Below are positions 1-6,495 of a DNA stretch of 45,132 nt, in pieces. The notes below the pieces were generated by a model. That model did not search any database. It worked only from the letters and a program-made list of their open reading frames with translations, and was not told the origin of the DNA. Every line of letters starts with the position of its first letter. Within the stretch, counting starts at the first letter, position 1. Position numbers and translations under genes: made by a program. This stretch comes from a virus. The stretch spans positions 1 to 45,132 of IMG/VR virus record IMGVR_UViG_3300045020_000054, one strand, 5' to 3'.

Positions 1-126
1 AAAGAGGACGCAAATCGATATGCTGATTTATGTGCGTACACATACATCCCTAGGGCTGATGGAGGTGTCGATAACGTACGCGATGAATCAAAACGGCCTG
101 TGGTCGTTCCTCTCTACACCCATCCC
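1..126. repeat. Terminal direct repeat, left copy (pairs with 44967-45092)
   Basis: Bases 1-126 are identical to 44967-45092. At base 127 the copies begin to differ (a versus c), and further scattered differences follow up to the window end, although the encoded residues stay similar (HPKQHNAAEV versus HPQQRNAVEV). The reading frame of the gene starting at 44721 continues in register into the left copy, since 246 bases or 82 codons precede the repeat. The simplest reading is a circular or circularly permuted genome whose contig ends sampled two alleles of one gene. A tandem pair of paralogous genes in a longer molecule is the alternative. Confidence 0.85.
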
Positions 127-711
127 AAGCAGCACAACGCGGCAGAGGTATCGGCAGAAGACGTGAGTGTGGCTGCAAAGGCCATCGCGGATGTCATCGG
201 TCATGGCATGCGTGAAAAGTGTGAGGACATGGCACGTGTCGCCCTTTCCGCCGTCGCGTCGCGGGACAGTGTTTTCCTTGTGGAAGTCGCCCGAATCGCG
301 GATGACTACGTTCCCACTAACGAAAAAGATTGTGCGCTTGCTTTAGGTGAAATGCGCGAAGCGTTGAAATGCGCCATTGATGCCGTTAATCACCAGCAGT
401 GTAACGCGGTTAGCGCTGATCGAGACGCTTACGAAGGTGCACGGGAGGAATTGCTTGACTGGAAGGGCCGTGCACAGCGTGCGGAAGCAAAACTTAGGTC
501 GTTGGGCTACACGGGCGTAGATGCTTCTGAGCCACCCGCCGTCGCGTCGCGGGATCGGGAGGATGCGGAGCGGTATCGTTGGCTCAGAGGTCATTCCATT
601 TTCTGCAACGACTCCATGCATGAAATTTGGTTTGATAAATCAAATGATCGCGGTGATGTTGAAGGGTTTGATGCGGCTATCGACGCCGCACGCCGGGAGA
701 ACAAGTCATGA
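1..711 (+). CDS. Hypothetical phage protein, 5'-partial here; C-terminal part of a junction-spanning gene
   Basis: The frame is open from base 1 to the TGA at 709-711. It begins KEDANRYADLC and continues through VVVPLYTHP, so the true start lies upstream, at 44721 if the genome is circular. Joined that way the protein would have about 318 residues. The C-terminal part carries a DAERYRWLR motif followed by a predicted two-strand/helix segment ending GFDAAIDAARRENKS. That motif is widespread in small accessory proteins of proteobacterial phages and has no assigned function. A 19-bp sequence encoding AVASRD occurs twice in frame (248-266 and 536-554), which suggests modular duplication. The stop overlaps the next start by 4 bases (ATGA). 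Confidence 0.75.
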   Translation, partial: KEDANRYADLCAYTYIPRADGGVDNVRDESKRPVVVPLYTHPKQHNAAEVSAEDVSVAAKAIADVIGHGMREKCEDMARVALSAVASRDSVFLVEVARIADDYVPTNEKDCALALGEMREALKCAIDAVNHQQCNAVSADRDAYEGAREELLDWKGRAQRAEAKLRSLGYTGVDASEPPAVASRDREDAERYRWLRGHSIFCNDSMHEIWFDKSNDRGDVEGFDAAIDAARRENKS

Positions 712-977
712 TGACGCAAGCTTGGGTTGATCGTGTAATGAAATGTGGGCTTGATTCACCCGACGTGGTTGGACCTCCACGCACAGAAGAAGACGACAAA
801 AAGGATGCATGGACTCTCAGATGGTGCGCTCGATTCGTAGAACTTGGCATCCCATTGCATGTAGCACTTGATGCTTATAAGGCCGGGGAGCCTCACGATC
901 TAAGCGAAGATGCCGAGCAAGCAGCGGATGATGAGATTTCTTACTGGTGCGAAGATGATGGTGATAGTCATGACTAA
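708..977 (+). CDS. Hypothetical small acidic protein
   Basis: An 89-residue protein starts at ATG 708, inside the stop of the preceding gene (ATGATGA), so it is probably translationally coupled. It has a central amphipathic segment (WCARFVELGIPLHVALDAYKAG) and a very acidic C terminus rich in D and E, ending GDSHD. I recognise no domain. It belongs to the G+C-richer block of accessory genes that spans the genome junction. Function unknown. Confidence 0.65.
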   Translation: MMTQAWVDRVMKCGLDSPDVVGPPRTEEDDKKDAWTLRWCARFVELGIPLHVALDAYKAGEPHDLSEDAEQAADDEISYWCEDDGDSHD

Positions 978-1443
978 CAACGCAGAGCGCGAGGGTTTCG
1001 AGCAATGGTGGATAGATCGAAAAGGTCAAGGCTACGTGTCTTTCAAGCGGGATAAGCACGGTGAATACGTAGCCGAGTTTGTTCGCGATGCTTGGGATTC
1101 ATGGCAAGGCCGCGCCCAGGCATCGGGTGTGCCGATCCGGCACAAGATTGCTCCCATTGAGCCGACTACAGAAATGATCGAAGCTGGTGCGCAACGATTG
1201 GTGTCATGGGAAGACAACTGCGTATGGCCCAACTCATGGAGCGCCTTGCAAGTGGCCGCTGCTAGAAATGAAGCTGAGCGTGTTTGGCGTTCTATGTGGC
1301 TATGCGCCGAAGCCGCACCCACCCCGCCGAAGTTCGCCAGCGTGCCGGTGGAGAGGTTGGAATCGCTTCAAAGATATCCACACGGTATTCAGGATATCAT
1401 ATTAAGTGATGACCTAGATGAACTAATAAAGGAATACAAGTAA
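970..1443 (+). CDS. Hypothetical protein with FEQWW / AWDSWQGRA motifs
   Basis: The start chosen is ATG 970 (MTNNAEREGFEQWW), which overlaps the previous stop by 8 bases. The open frame extends further upstream, but the FEQWW motif conventionally lies close to the N terminus in this kind of protein. The product has 157 residues. The N-terminal 50 residues contain a tryptophan-rich signature (FEQWW, then FVRDAWDSWQGRA) common in small accessory proteins of proteobacterial phages. A second segment, PTTEMIEAGAQRLVSWE, resembles repeated helices in the same family. The role is not known. The stop TAA overlaps the next ATG (TAATG). Confidence 0.65.
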   Translation: MTNNAEREGFEQWWIDRKGQGYVSFKRDKHGEYVAEFVRDAWDSWQGRAQASGVPIRHKIAPIEPTTEMIEAGAQRLVSWEDNCVWPNSWSALQVAAARNEAERVWRSMWLCAEAAPTPPKFASVPVERLESLQRYPHGIQDIILSDDLDELIKEYK

Positions 1444-1766
1444 TGGCCTTCCGACGTGGTACCCACCAACAATGGTTAGAGGAGCAGAGGAAGAAAAATG
1501 AACAAGCTAGATCCGATCAAACAAACCTACACATGGAAGACATACAAACGCCTTCTGCTTCGGTACCGAAAAGCAGTGGAGGGAATGTCATGGATGGGCA
1601 ACCGGCCAGTAGAGGAACATTATGCAATTATGCAGGAAATGAGAAACGCACAGAGGCAGTTGGATGCCTTCCTGATGTCTCATATGTTCCTAAGAACGAT
1701 GGTGAGTGTCAGAAACCGGCTTATCGATACCACCACAAAACAGGATATTGGAAGAAGGTAAGATGA
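1443..1766 (+). CDS. Hypothetical protein overlapping 1498-1761 in another frame
   Basis: The 107-residue frame begins at ATG 1443 in a TAATG junction with the preceding gene, and its TGA at 1764-1766 overlaps the next start at 1763. The N terminus is helical and charged (WLEEQRKKNEQARSD). The C-terminal half has four cysteines and ends in a basic, aromatic tail (YRYHHKTGYWKKVR). A second open frame with its own ribosome site lies almost wholly inside it. Translational coupling at both ends favours this frame, but which frame is used, or whether both are, cannot be settled here. Confidence 0.5.
   Translation: MAFRRGTHQQWLEEQRKKNEQARSDQTNLHMEDIQTPSASVPKSSGGNVMDGQPASRGTLCNYAGNEKRTEAVGCLPDVSYVPKNDGECQKPAYRYHHKTGYWKKVR
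1498..1761 (+). CDS. Alternative or overlapping hypothetical protein
   Basis: An 87-residue frame starts at ATG 1498, about 5 nt after a GAGGAAG ribosome-binding sequence. It ends at 1759-1761, just before the next gene at 1763. The product looks helical and basic, with alternating hydrophobic and charged positions (YKRLLLRYRKAVEG, EEHYAIMQEMRNAQRQLDAFL) and no cysteine. That composition is typical of a folded helical protein. It lies almost entirely within the frame at 1443-1766, so this is either an overprinted gene or the true gene, with the other frame being a shadow. Confidence 0.5.
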   Translation: MNKLDPIKQTYTWKTYKRLLLRYRKAVEGMSWMGNRPVEEHYAIMQEMRNAQRQLDAFLMSHMFLRTMVSVRNRLIDTTTKQDIGRR

Positions 1767-2089
1767 CAAAGTATTACAAAACACCTTCTGAAGTTATACC
1801 AGGTAAATGGGTATGCCATATCAATGAACAGTCTGGCCGCTTTAAGGAAGGTGATTTTGTATCTTGGTCAGCTGGTTACCGTGGACCAAAACACAAAGGA
1901 TATGTTATCTTAACAGTACCTGCTGGGTCTTACGCCAACCTAGAGGTAGAAAAAAGAAAACTTAATTTGAGTATACCTCCCTTTAAAGGATATTGGAGAT
2001 ACCATGAATCCTATATTGTGGAGGATGAAAGTGGCCGAATGTATTGGCCTCGCGTTGGTAATTTAATCTTGGAGAAAATAGATGAATGA
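1763..2089 (+). CDS. Hypothetical protein (SH3-like beta fold suspected)
   Basis: The start chosen is ATG 1763 (MTKYYKTPSEV), preceded by GAAGAAGGTAAG and overlapping the upstream stop (ATGA). An earlier in-frame ATG at 1706 lies inside the upstream genes and has no ribosome site. The 108-residue product is rich in aromatic residues and in short beta-like segments (GDFVSWSAGY, GYVILTVP, WRYHESYIVED), and it ends LILEKIDE. A compact beta-rich domain is likely, but I recognise no family. The stop overlaps the next gene by 8 bases. Confidence 0.7.
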   Translation: MTKYYKTPSEVIPGKWVCHINEQSGRFKEGDFVSWSAGYRGPKHKGYVILTVPAGSYANLEVEKRKLNLSIPPFKGYWRYHESYIVEDESGRMYWPRVGNLILEKIDE

Positions 2090-2348
2090 TGAAAATGAAG
2101 TAAAGGTAAAAGAAGTGGTAGAAGATCAGGCGACGAATGACGCTTCAACGCTAACGTCAGCTACTCCTACAAGTCCTGTAAAAGAGTCCAAGAAGGAGGA
2201 AAGTGTGGAACAGAAGGTCCACAACGCCTTCGAGGAATTCCGGGAATACCTCGTACACCTTCTTGGGGATATTCCAGGTGTGCATAACACGGTAAATGAT
2301 GCTAAGGCGTCTATTGCACCTCACGTACCGGCTCCAACGAAAGAGTAA
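2082..2348 (+). CDS. Hypothetical acidic/low-complexity protein
   Basis: An 88-residue protein starts at ATG 2082, overlapping the previous gene by 8 bases. The first 45 residues are low complexity (E, K, T, S and P rich) and probably disordered. The second half is a predicted amphipathic helix (VHNAFEEFREYLVHLLGDIP) with a short tail ending PAPTKE. I recognise no domain. It is the last gene before the first copy of the 17-bp palindrome, which begins 6 bases after its TAA. Confidence 0.65.
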   Translation: MNDENEVKVKEVVEDQATNDASTLTSATPTSPVKESKKEESVEQKVHNAFEEFREYLVHLLGDIPGVHNTVNDAKASIAPHVPAPTKE

Positions 2349-2353
2349 GGGCG

Positions 2354-2370
2354 TGTAACAAATTGTTACA
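2354..2370. repeat. 17-bp palindrome copy 1 (TGTAACAAATTGTTACA)
   Basis: This is a perfect inverted repeat with 8-base arms and one central base (A on the plus strand). It lies 5 nt after the stop of the gene ending at 2348 and 16 nt before the ATG at 2387. It is one of eight dispersed copies; see the finding on this family for the combined argument. Confidence 0.9.
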
Positions 2371-2386
2371 TAACCGGGAGAAGTGT

Positions 2387-2629
2387 ATGGTACAGCGACG
2401 GACAAAAGTATCCCTATTCCATTGGAGAAAAACTGTACAAGCCATGTCCTCCGCTATGCGTGATGGGGATAGAAAGGAAGCAAGCAAGCATGCCCATACA
2501 CTTCTCTCCTACCTTACCGAGATGGGACTGCTTGATGACCTGGACAGACAAGGTACTCTACCTACTAGGTGCGATAGGTGCAATGATTTATCTGGTGAGG
2601 CCGAGGCAAAGATGAAGAAAGCCAGTTGA
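2387..2629 (+). CDS. Hypothetical helical protein with CxxC
   Basis: The start chosen is ATG 2387 (MVQRRTKVSLFHW), preceded by CCGGGAGAAG. A TTG eight codons upstream falls inside the palindrome and is less likely. The 80-residue product is basic and helical (WRKTVQAMSSAMRDGDRKEASKHAHTLLSYLTEMGLLDDL). It has one CDRC pair near the C terminus, which would allow metal binding only as a dimer or with other ligands. Function unknown. A sigma70-like promoter overlaps its 3' end (2626-2654). Confidence 0.65.
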   Translation: MVQRRTKVSLFHWRKTVQAMSSAMRDGDRKEASKHAHTLLSYLTEMGLLDDLDRQGTLPTRCDRCNDLSGEAEAKMKKAS

Positions 2630-2654
2630 CATTGCGTTCATAGTGTGATATCGT
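2626..2654 (+). promoter_or_regulatory. Sigma70-like promoter for the gene at 2802
   Basis: A consensus -35 box TTGACA (2626-2631) is separated by exactly 17 bases from a -10 box TATCGT (2649-2654, four of six consensus positions). It sits at the start of a 172-base gap, so it would drive 2802-3155 and perhaps the genes beyond. The start site would fall near 2661, within a small GNRA hairpin. Confidence 0.6.
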
Positions 2655-2780
2655 CGCAAGACGATTGACCATTGACCATTGCATACCGCTACCACTAGGT
2701 AGCTACCAAGAAATGATGTAATATCCGTTTAGCCCATGCTTGTTCATTCCGAGCAAGCGGGCATACCCGCCCATTTGGGC
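2650..2780 (+). promoter_or_regulatory. Structured leader before 2802 (GNRA hairpin, 10-bp palindrome, three small stems)
   Basis: This 172-base gap has no ORF but much dyad symmetry. ATCGTC-GCAA-GACGAT (2650-2665) is a GNRA-loop hairpin, and GGTAGCTACC (2698-2707) is a perfect palindrome. GCTTG/CAAGC (2738-2742 with 2754-2758), GCGGG-CATA-CCCGC (2757-2770) and GCCCA-TT-TGGGC (2769-2780) overlap at their edges and could form alternatives. A tandem ATTGACCATTGACCATTG lies at about 2665-2682, and part of it recurs before 3630. Any regulatory function is inferred from position and symmetry only. Confidence 0.4.
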
Positions 2781-2801
2781 AATCAAACCGAGGAAAGAGA
2801 A

Positions 2802-3155
2802 ATGAGTGAGATTAAGGTTAAGACAGGTAAGGATGAAACTGCCCAGACCGTGACGGTGCAGTATGATATTCCGACCAGCGTAGCTGGCCTTGTAGACAAG
2901 TATGGCGAGGAACAGGTAGTTGCATTGGCAAGCCGTGCGATCACGCTTGCGGTTCAAGCAAATGTTCGCCAGAAAGTTACTGCCGGCGTGACCGGTGATG
3001 CCCTTCAGGCGGCTGTGGATGCATGGGTGCCGGGTGTGCGCGCAGAGTCGGCCAAGAAGTCACCGTATGAACGTGCGGAGTCTGCGCTGGCTCACCTATC
3101 CCAGGATGAGTTGGCAGCCCTGCTCAAGGAATATAAGGGCAAGCACGGGAAGTAA
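2802..3155 (+). CDS. Hypothetical protein with C-terminal LSxxELAxLLKE helix
   Basis: The start is ATG 2802, after GAGGAAAGAGAA, giving 117 residues. The N-terminal part looks like short beta strands (TVTVQYDIP). A helical middle follows (EQVVALASRAITLAVQANVRQKV), then an AEVxxW-like segment, and the C terminus is HLSQDELAALLKEYKG. That last helix resembles the C-terminal helices of the proteins ending at 6778 and 40062. It is transcribed from its own promoter, so it may be abundant and early. I do not know its function. It resembles uncharacterised early phage proteins rather than any enzyme. Confidence 0.75.
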   Translation: MSEIKVKTGKDETAQTVTVQYDIPTSVAGLVDKYGEEQVVALASRAITLAVQANVRQKVTAGVTGDALQAAVDAWVPGVRAESAKKSPYERAESALAHLSQDELAALLKEYKGKHGK

Positions 3156-3171
3156 TAGGAAATACGCTTTC

Positions 3172-3194
3172 GCCCCTTGTGCGTAACAAGGGGC
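3172..3194 (+). terminator. Stem-loop after 2802-3155 (terminator-like, no U tract)
   Basis: GCCCCTTG (3172-3179) and CAAGGGGC (3187-3194) form a perfect 8-bp stem with a 7-base loop, 17 bases after the TAA at 3155. A run of T does not follow, so intrinsic termination would be weak. It may instead protect the 3' end or belong to the larger structure at 3198-3277. Confidence 0.45.
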
Positions 3195-3197
3195 ACC

Positions 3198-3277
3198 TGT
3201 CTACACCCTACCCGTATGAATGGGTTGTTAGGTAACCTCTGACCTAATGATTAATAACAGCAGGTAGGGTGTAGACA
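3198..3277 (+). promoter_or_regulatory. Long inverted repeat leader before 3296
   Basis: TGTCTACACCCTACC (3198-3212) is exactly complementary to 3263-3277, a 15-bp stem closing a 50-base loop. The loop itself contains TTAGGT/ACCTAA and TGTTA/TAACA pairings. The ribosome site of the next gene (AGGAGAGG) starts only a few bases after the right arm, so folding could change access to it. This is a candidate structured 5' UTR or small RNA. No known riboswitch class is evident. Confidence 0.5.
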
Positions 3278-3295
3278 AGTCCTAGGAGAGGAAAT

Positions 3296-3613
3296 ATGTC
3301 AGAAAGAAAAGTATATGTCCTAAGTAAGGGAGGGCATGACTATAGCGATGCGGAACGATTTGGCAAGCTTGTCTTCCTAAATATCCCGAGCTATGCAAAG
3401 TGGGATATTGATCGGTTATATAGGGAATTGCAAGAGGGCATGAAAGATGCCACAAGCGATGACCTATTGATTGTATCACACCTCGCCAGCCATTGTGCTG
3501 TTGCAACCGCAATCCTGACGGAATGGTTTGGCCGGGTAAACTTCCTCATCTTCCGAAAGGATAGGTACGAGGAACACAAACTCATCCTTAATCCTGAGGT
3601 TGAGAACGATTGA
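3296..3613 (+). CDS. Hypothetical alpha/beta protein
   Basis: A 105-residue protein starts at ATG 3296 after CTAGGAGAGGAAAT. The predicted pattern is alternating strands and helices: KVYVLS, DAERFGKLVFLN, RLYRELQEGMK, DDLLIVSHLASHCAVATAILTEWFGRVNFLIF. That fits a small Rossmann-like or flavodoxin-like fold. It resembles conserved hypothetical proteins found beside recombination genes in other phages. No catalytic motif is recognisable. Expression is probably governed by the inverted-repeat leader immediately upstream. Confidence 0.7.
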   Translation: MSERKVYVLSKGGHDYSDAERFGKLVFLNIPSYAKWDIDRLYRELQEGMKDATSDDLLIVSHLASHCAVATAILTEWFGRVNFLIFRKDRYEEHKLILNPEVEND

Positions 3614-3629
3614 CCATTGAGGTATACCG

Positions 3630-4622
3630 GTGAGCATAACACGACAATCCACCTACTACGACAACACAAAGATTTCAACATACAAGGAATGTCCACGAAA
3701 GTACCTAATTCGTCATGTCCTAGATTGGACAACCGAATCGGGCTATAGCATGGATGGCAACGTGACCTTGAAAGCACCAGCTTTGGTATTCGGCGGAGCA
3801 TGGCATGCTGGAATGGATGCAATATGGGGCCTACAAGGCCACAGTGCAAGGGACAAGGCTATTGCCGGTATAACAGCCTTCCTAGACCATTGGACCGGTG
3901 AAGGTTATCCAGCCGAGTTAACAATGGAACAACAAGATGACCTAGGTGCAAGGACGCCAGGTGTGGCGCATGAGATGTTCTTTAACTATGCCACACAAAG
4001 GGAAAGGATGTTGGAGGAGTGTGATGTTATCTCCATCGAGCAGCCTGTTGCAATGCCTTTCCCAAGTCTTGATGATACCTGGTACATCGGAAAGTTAGAT
4101 AAGGTATTCCGGTGGAATGGCCTGCATGTTGGGGAACACAAGACCACCAGTATGTATGCTATCAAAGGTAACTTCCAGCCAGACTGGACGGATAGCTGGG
4201 CAAGTGCCAGTCAGGTCAAGGGATATCAGATGGTTGGTAGTATGTACCATGAAGACCTGCAAGATGTGTGGGTTGACGGTGCTCTGGTACATAAGAAGGT
4301 GCACGATGCTTTCAAATTTGTTCCTGTATCTCACTCCCTACCCTTGCTACAAGAATGGATTATTGATACAGGAAGATGGATCCTATCAATACAGTCTGAC
4401 TTGAAGGAAATGTCAGAAGTTGGTAGCCTGGAAACAGGCGCCTTCAAGAGGAATGAAGATCAGTGCTTCGGAAAGTATAGCCGGTGCCCTTTCCTAAATA
4501 TCTGCGCGACGACAAGGGACCCAACAAAGTTGAAGGAACCACCTCCTGGTTATATTAAGGAAAAGTGGGAACCTTTCGATGAACTTGGCATAGACAAGCT
4601 GGTGCAAGATGGACAGGGATGA
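3630..4622 (+). CDS. PD-(D/E)XK nuclease, Cas4/RecB-like with predicted Fe-S cluster
   Basis: The start is GTG 3630 (MSITRQSTYY), preceded by TTGAGG, giving 330 residues. The motifs are those of the Cas4/AddB-type exonuclease family. C21 sits in ECPRKY and H59 in WHAGMD. D157 lies in GKLDKV, E169 and K171 in GEHKTT, and Q195xxxY199 is the QxxxY box. C279, C286 and C292 near the end (CFGKYSRCPFLNIC) together with C21 would hold a 4Fe-4S cluster. The expected role is ssDNA/dsDNA end resection in recombination or replication. The nearby Sak4-like ATPase and ssDNA-binding protein support this. It overlaps the next gene by 14 bases. Confidence 0.88.
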   Translation: MSITRQSTYYDNTKISTYKECPRKYLIRHVLDWTTESGYSMDGNVTLKAPALVFGGAWHAGMDAIWGLQGHSARDKAIAGITAFLDHWTGEGYPAELTMEQQDDLGARTPGVAHEMFFNYATQRERMLEECDVISIEQPVAMPFPSLDDTWYIGKLDKVFRWNGLHVGEHKTTSMYAIKGNFQPDWTDSWASASQVKGYQMVGSMYHEDLQDVWVDGALVHKKVHDAFKFVPVSHSLPLLQEWIIDTGRWILSIQSDLKEMSEVGSLETGAFKRNEDQCFGKYSRCPFLNICATTRDPTKLKEPPPGYIKEKWEPFDELGIDKLVQDGQG

Positions 4623-4851
4623 TCAAGGAAACACAAGGCCTTGGCAAGTACGTATGTATTGGCGACACCAAGGTCATCATACCCACATGCGAGTATTTAC
4701 TGGTCCGCTTGGCAATAGTTCCTTCTGTGGTCATGTTATAGTAAGTACGGCGGAGTGGGAAAAGTTTAAGGAAACAATGCCAGGCGTGGTATTCATCCTT
4801 GAACAAGACAACGGCAATTACTTCAAAGAGACAGGAGTGACAATACCATGA
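4609..4851 (+). CDS. Hypothetical small protein in recombination operon
   Basis: An 80-residue protein starts at ATG 4609 inside the end of the nuclease gene and stops at 4849-4851, overlapping the next ATG (4848). It is basic at the N terminus (RPWQVRMYWRHQGHHTHMRVF) and has a beta-like core (CGHVIVSTAEWEKFKETMPGVVFILEQ). The alternating strands and one helix suggest a small alpha/beta domain. I recognise no family. Tight coupling on both sides suggests that it acts together with the nuclease and the following proteins. Confidence 0.65.
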   Translation: MDRDDQGNTRPWQVRMYWRHQGHHTHMRVFTGPLGNSSFCGHVIVSTAEWEKFKETMPGVVFILEQDNGNYFKETGVTIP

Positions 4852-5174
4852 AACTGGATAAGCTAGCAATTACCTGGAATAGTTATACCTTTGAGAACGA
4901 TGGTATACCGCCAGAATCTTATGGTGGTAAAGTTGTGTTTAGGGATGCACAAGGCAACCTAACACAAATTACACTTAGCCCTTCTGCTGTGGATCAGATA
5001 ATGCAGACAGTAGCAGCTGAGGTAGCCAACAATGCAAAACGCATGCTGGCAGAAATGACAAAAGAATCTGTCAGGGATTCAGCTCGACCGAAAAGCATTG
5101 CACCGCCTGCGGAAGTCGAAGAGGCAGAATTTACAGAAGCACCCAAGTCTAATGACGACATGGTGCCATTCTAA
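4848..5174 (+). CDS. Hypothetical protein with SSB-like acidic C-terminal tip
   Basis: A 108-residue protein starts at ATG 4848 (ATGA overlap with the upstream stop) and ends at a TAATG junction with the Sak4-like gene. Residues 1-50 look like beta strands (KLAITWNSYTF, GGKVVFRDAQGNLTQITLS). A helix follows (VDQIMQTVAAEVANNAKRMLAEMTKE), then a disordered acidic tail ending SNDDMVPF. The last residues mimic the conserved bacterial SSB tip (DDDIPF) that docks partner proteins. It could be a recombination accessory factor that competes for SSB partners. The domain itself is not recognised. Confidence 0.7.
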   Translation: MKLDKLAITWNSYTFENDGIPPESYGGKVVFRDAQGNLTQITLSPSAVDQIMQTVAAEVANNAKRMLAEMTKESVRDSARPKSIAPPAEVEEAEFTEAPKSNDDMVPF

Positions 5175-5977
5175 TGCCCAACGCAAAAGACCTTCCCGCA
5201 GATGACAGCCACCGTATCCTTGTGCTAGGGGATACAGGTAGTGGCAAAAGCACACAGCTTCTTACACTTCCAGGCAAGAAGTTTGTGTATTGTTTTGATG
5301 CAAACGCCAAACTTGCCTTCAGGGGGTACGACGTAGACTTTGAGGAGTTTATGCCGGACCGCCTTAACCTATCCGTAAAGAGCATGGCGAAGGATAAAGG
5401 CGATAAAACAACAAACCACCAGAACACAACATACCTGGAATGGGAAAAGGACTTTGATACAAAGTATAAGGATGGATTCTTTGACCAGTATGATGTTGTA
5501 GCAATTGATAGTGGTACAACCTTACTGTCCCTCATTATGGATCGAGTGCTAACGATCAACGGACGTGGCGGCAGCTGGCCCCAACAAGATGACTGGGGTC
5601 CACAAATGAATGTTTTTACCAACATCATTCGTACCTTCACAAGTATGGGTAAAACATTCTATATGACCGGGCATCTGGAGCTAAAGCAGGACAAGGTGTC
5701 CGGTCGTATCTTCCGACAGCCTATTATGACTGGTCAACTTCGCAGCCGTATTCCCCTCCTTTTCAGTGATATCTTCTTTGCGGAGGTTAGGAATGACGAT
5801 GGGAAGGGGAAGATGGTACATACCTTCCAGACTGTGCCAGATAAGTTGACTACAACTATCCGCACCAGTATCAAGGGCCTTGATCCATTCGAGGATGTAT
5901 CCCTCGATTTCTCCAAGCCCTTAGAAGAACAGGGACTCGGACTTCTCCTAAAGATGGAGAGGGAAGGGAAACTGTAA
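5174..5977 (+). CDS. Sak4-like RecA-fold ATPase (AAA_24), single-strand annealing/recombination
   Basis: A 267-residue P-loop ATPase. The Walker A motif GDTGSGKST lies at residues 19-27 and the Walker B strand is YDVVAIDS at about 106-113. An arginine-rich segment (GQLRSRIPLLFSDIFFAEV) and a C-terminal domain follow. Length and motif order match the Sak4/AAA_24 phage family, which binds ssDNA and promotes annealing together with a cognate ssDNA-binding protein. Such a protein is encoded next at 6037. Sak4 proteins act on ssDNA at replication forks or breaks. The gene begins in a TAATG junction. The second palindrome follows 9 bases after its stop. Confidence 0.82.
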   Translation: MPNAKDLPADDSHRILVLGDTGSGKSTQLLTLPGKKFVYCFDANAKLAFRGYDVDFEEFMPDRLNLSVKSMAKDKGDKTTNHQNTTYLEWEKDFDTKYKDGFFDQYDVVAIDSGTTLLSLIMDRVLTINGRGGSWPQQDDWGPQMNVFTNIIRTFTSMGKTFYMTGHLELKQDKVSGRIFRQPIMTGQLRSRIPLLFSDIFFAEVRNDDGKGKMVHTFQTVPDKLTTTIRTSIKGLDPFEDVSLDFSKPLEEQGLGLLLKMEREGKL

Positions 5978-5985
5978 AGCGCCTA

Positions 5986-6002
5986 TGTAACAATTTGTTA
6001 CA
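5986..6002. repeat. 17-bp palindrome copy 2 (TGTAACAATTTGTTACA)
   Basis: Perfect 8-base arms with T at the centre on the plus strand. It lies 8 nt after the stop of the Sak4-like gene and 34 nt before the ATG of the ssDNA-binding protein gene, so it separates two functionally linked genes that would otherwise be contiguous. Confidence 0.9.
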
Positions 6003-6036
6003 ATGGCATACAAGCGAACCAAACGAGAGAACGAAA

Positions 6037-6495
6037 ATGCCTTTTATCAACGCAAACCTAGATGATGTCCAGGAACAGAAGGCCGCCCCAAATGGTAGTT
6101 ATGAACTCCAAATCACCGGAGCACAGAATACCGTAACGGGTGAAAAGAGCAAGAATCCTGGCGCCCCAATGATTAAGGTTACCTTGGGGTTCACCGACCC
6201 GGAAGTTAATGCTCCGGTTATTACCCATTACATTACCCTGCCGTATGAAGGTGATGACAACACCGCATTCAAGCTCCTTTTGTTGAAGCGGTTTATGGGA
6301 TTGTTCGGCCTGACCTGGTCCAACGAGGGTATCGATACCGAAGCCCTTGCCTTTGATATGGTGGGTCGCACTGCCATTGTAGAGGTTGGCCAGACAGAAC
6401 CAAACGATAACGGTGACATCTTCAACAACATCAAGGTACCACGTCTCCGTGATGAAGGTACTGGTAAGGGTGCCCGAGGCCGTAAGCGGGCCTAA
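6037..6495 (+). CDS. DUF669-like single-stranded DNA-binding protein
   Basis: The start chosen is ATG 6037 (MPFINANLDDVQ), after AACGAGAGAACG. An upstream TTG in the same frame falls in the palindrome. The product has 152 residues. The pattern NGSYELQITGAQ, then MIKVTLGFTDPE, then ITHYITLP, and later VGRTAIVEVGQTE, is that of the DUF669-type OB fold found beside Sak4-like ATPases in phages. A basic tail ends GKGARGRKRA. The expected role is to coat ssDNA and partner the ATPase at 5174. A strong terminator-like hairpin follows the gene. Confidence 0.7.
   Translation: MPFINANLDDVQEQKAAPNGSYELQITGAQNTVTGEKSKNPGAPMIKVTLGFTDPEVNAPVITHYITLPYEGDDNTAFKLLLLKRFMGLFGLTWSNEGIDTEALAFDMVGRTAIVEVGQTEPNDNGDIFNNIKVPRLRDEGTGKGARGRKRA

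Noticed and set aside
2354-2370. Palindrome as a TyrR/PhhR box (TGTAAC-N6-GTTACA)
   Set aside because: The spacer here is 5 bases, not 6, in all eight copies, and the sites are not placed like promoters. A host factor cannot be excluded but is not favoured.
5986-6002. Palindrome copies as intrinsic terminators
   Set aside because: The stem is A/T-rich with only 6 base pairs in RNA and no T tract follows. A real terminator lies close to one copy (12431-12453) and is quite different.
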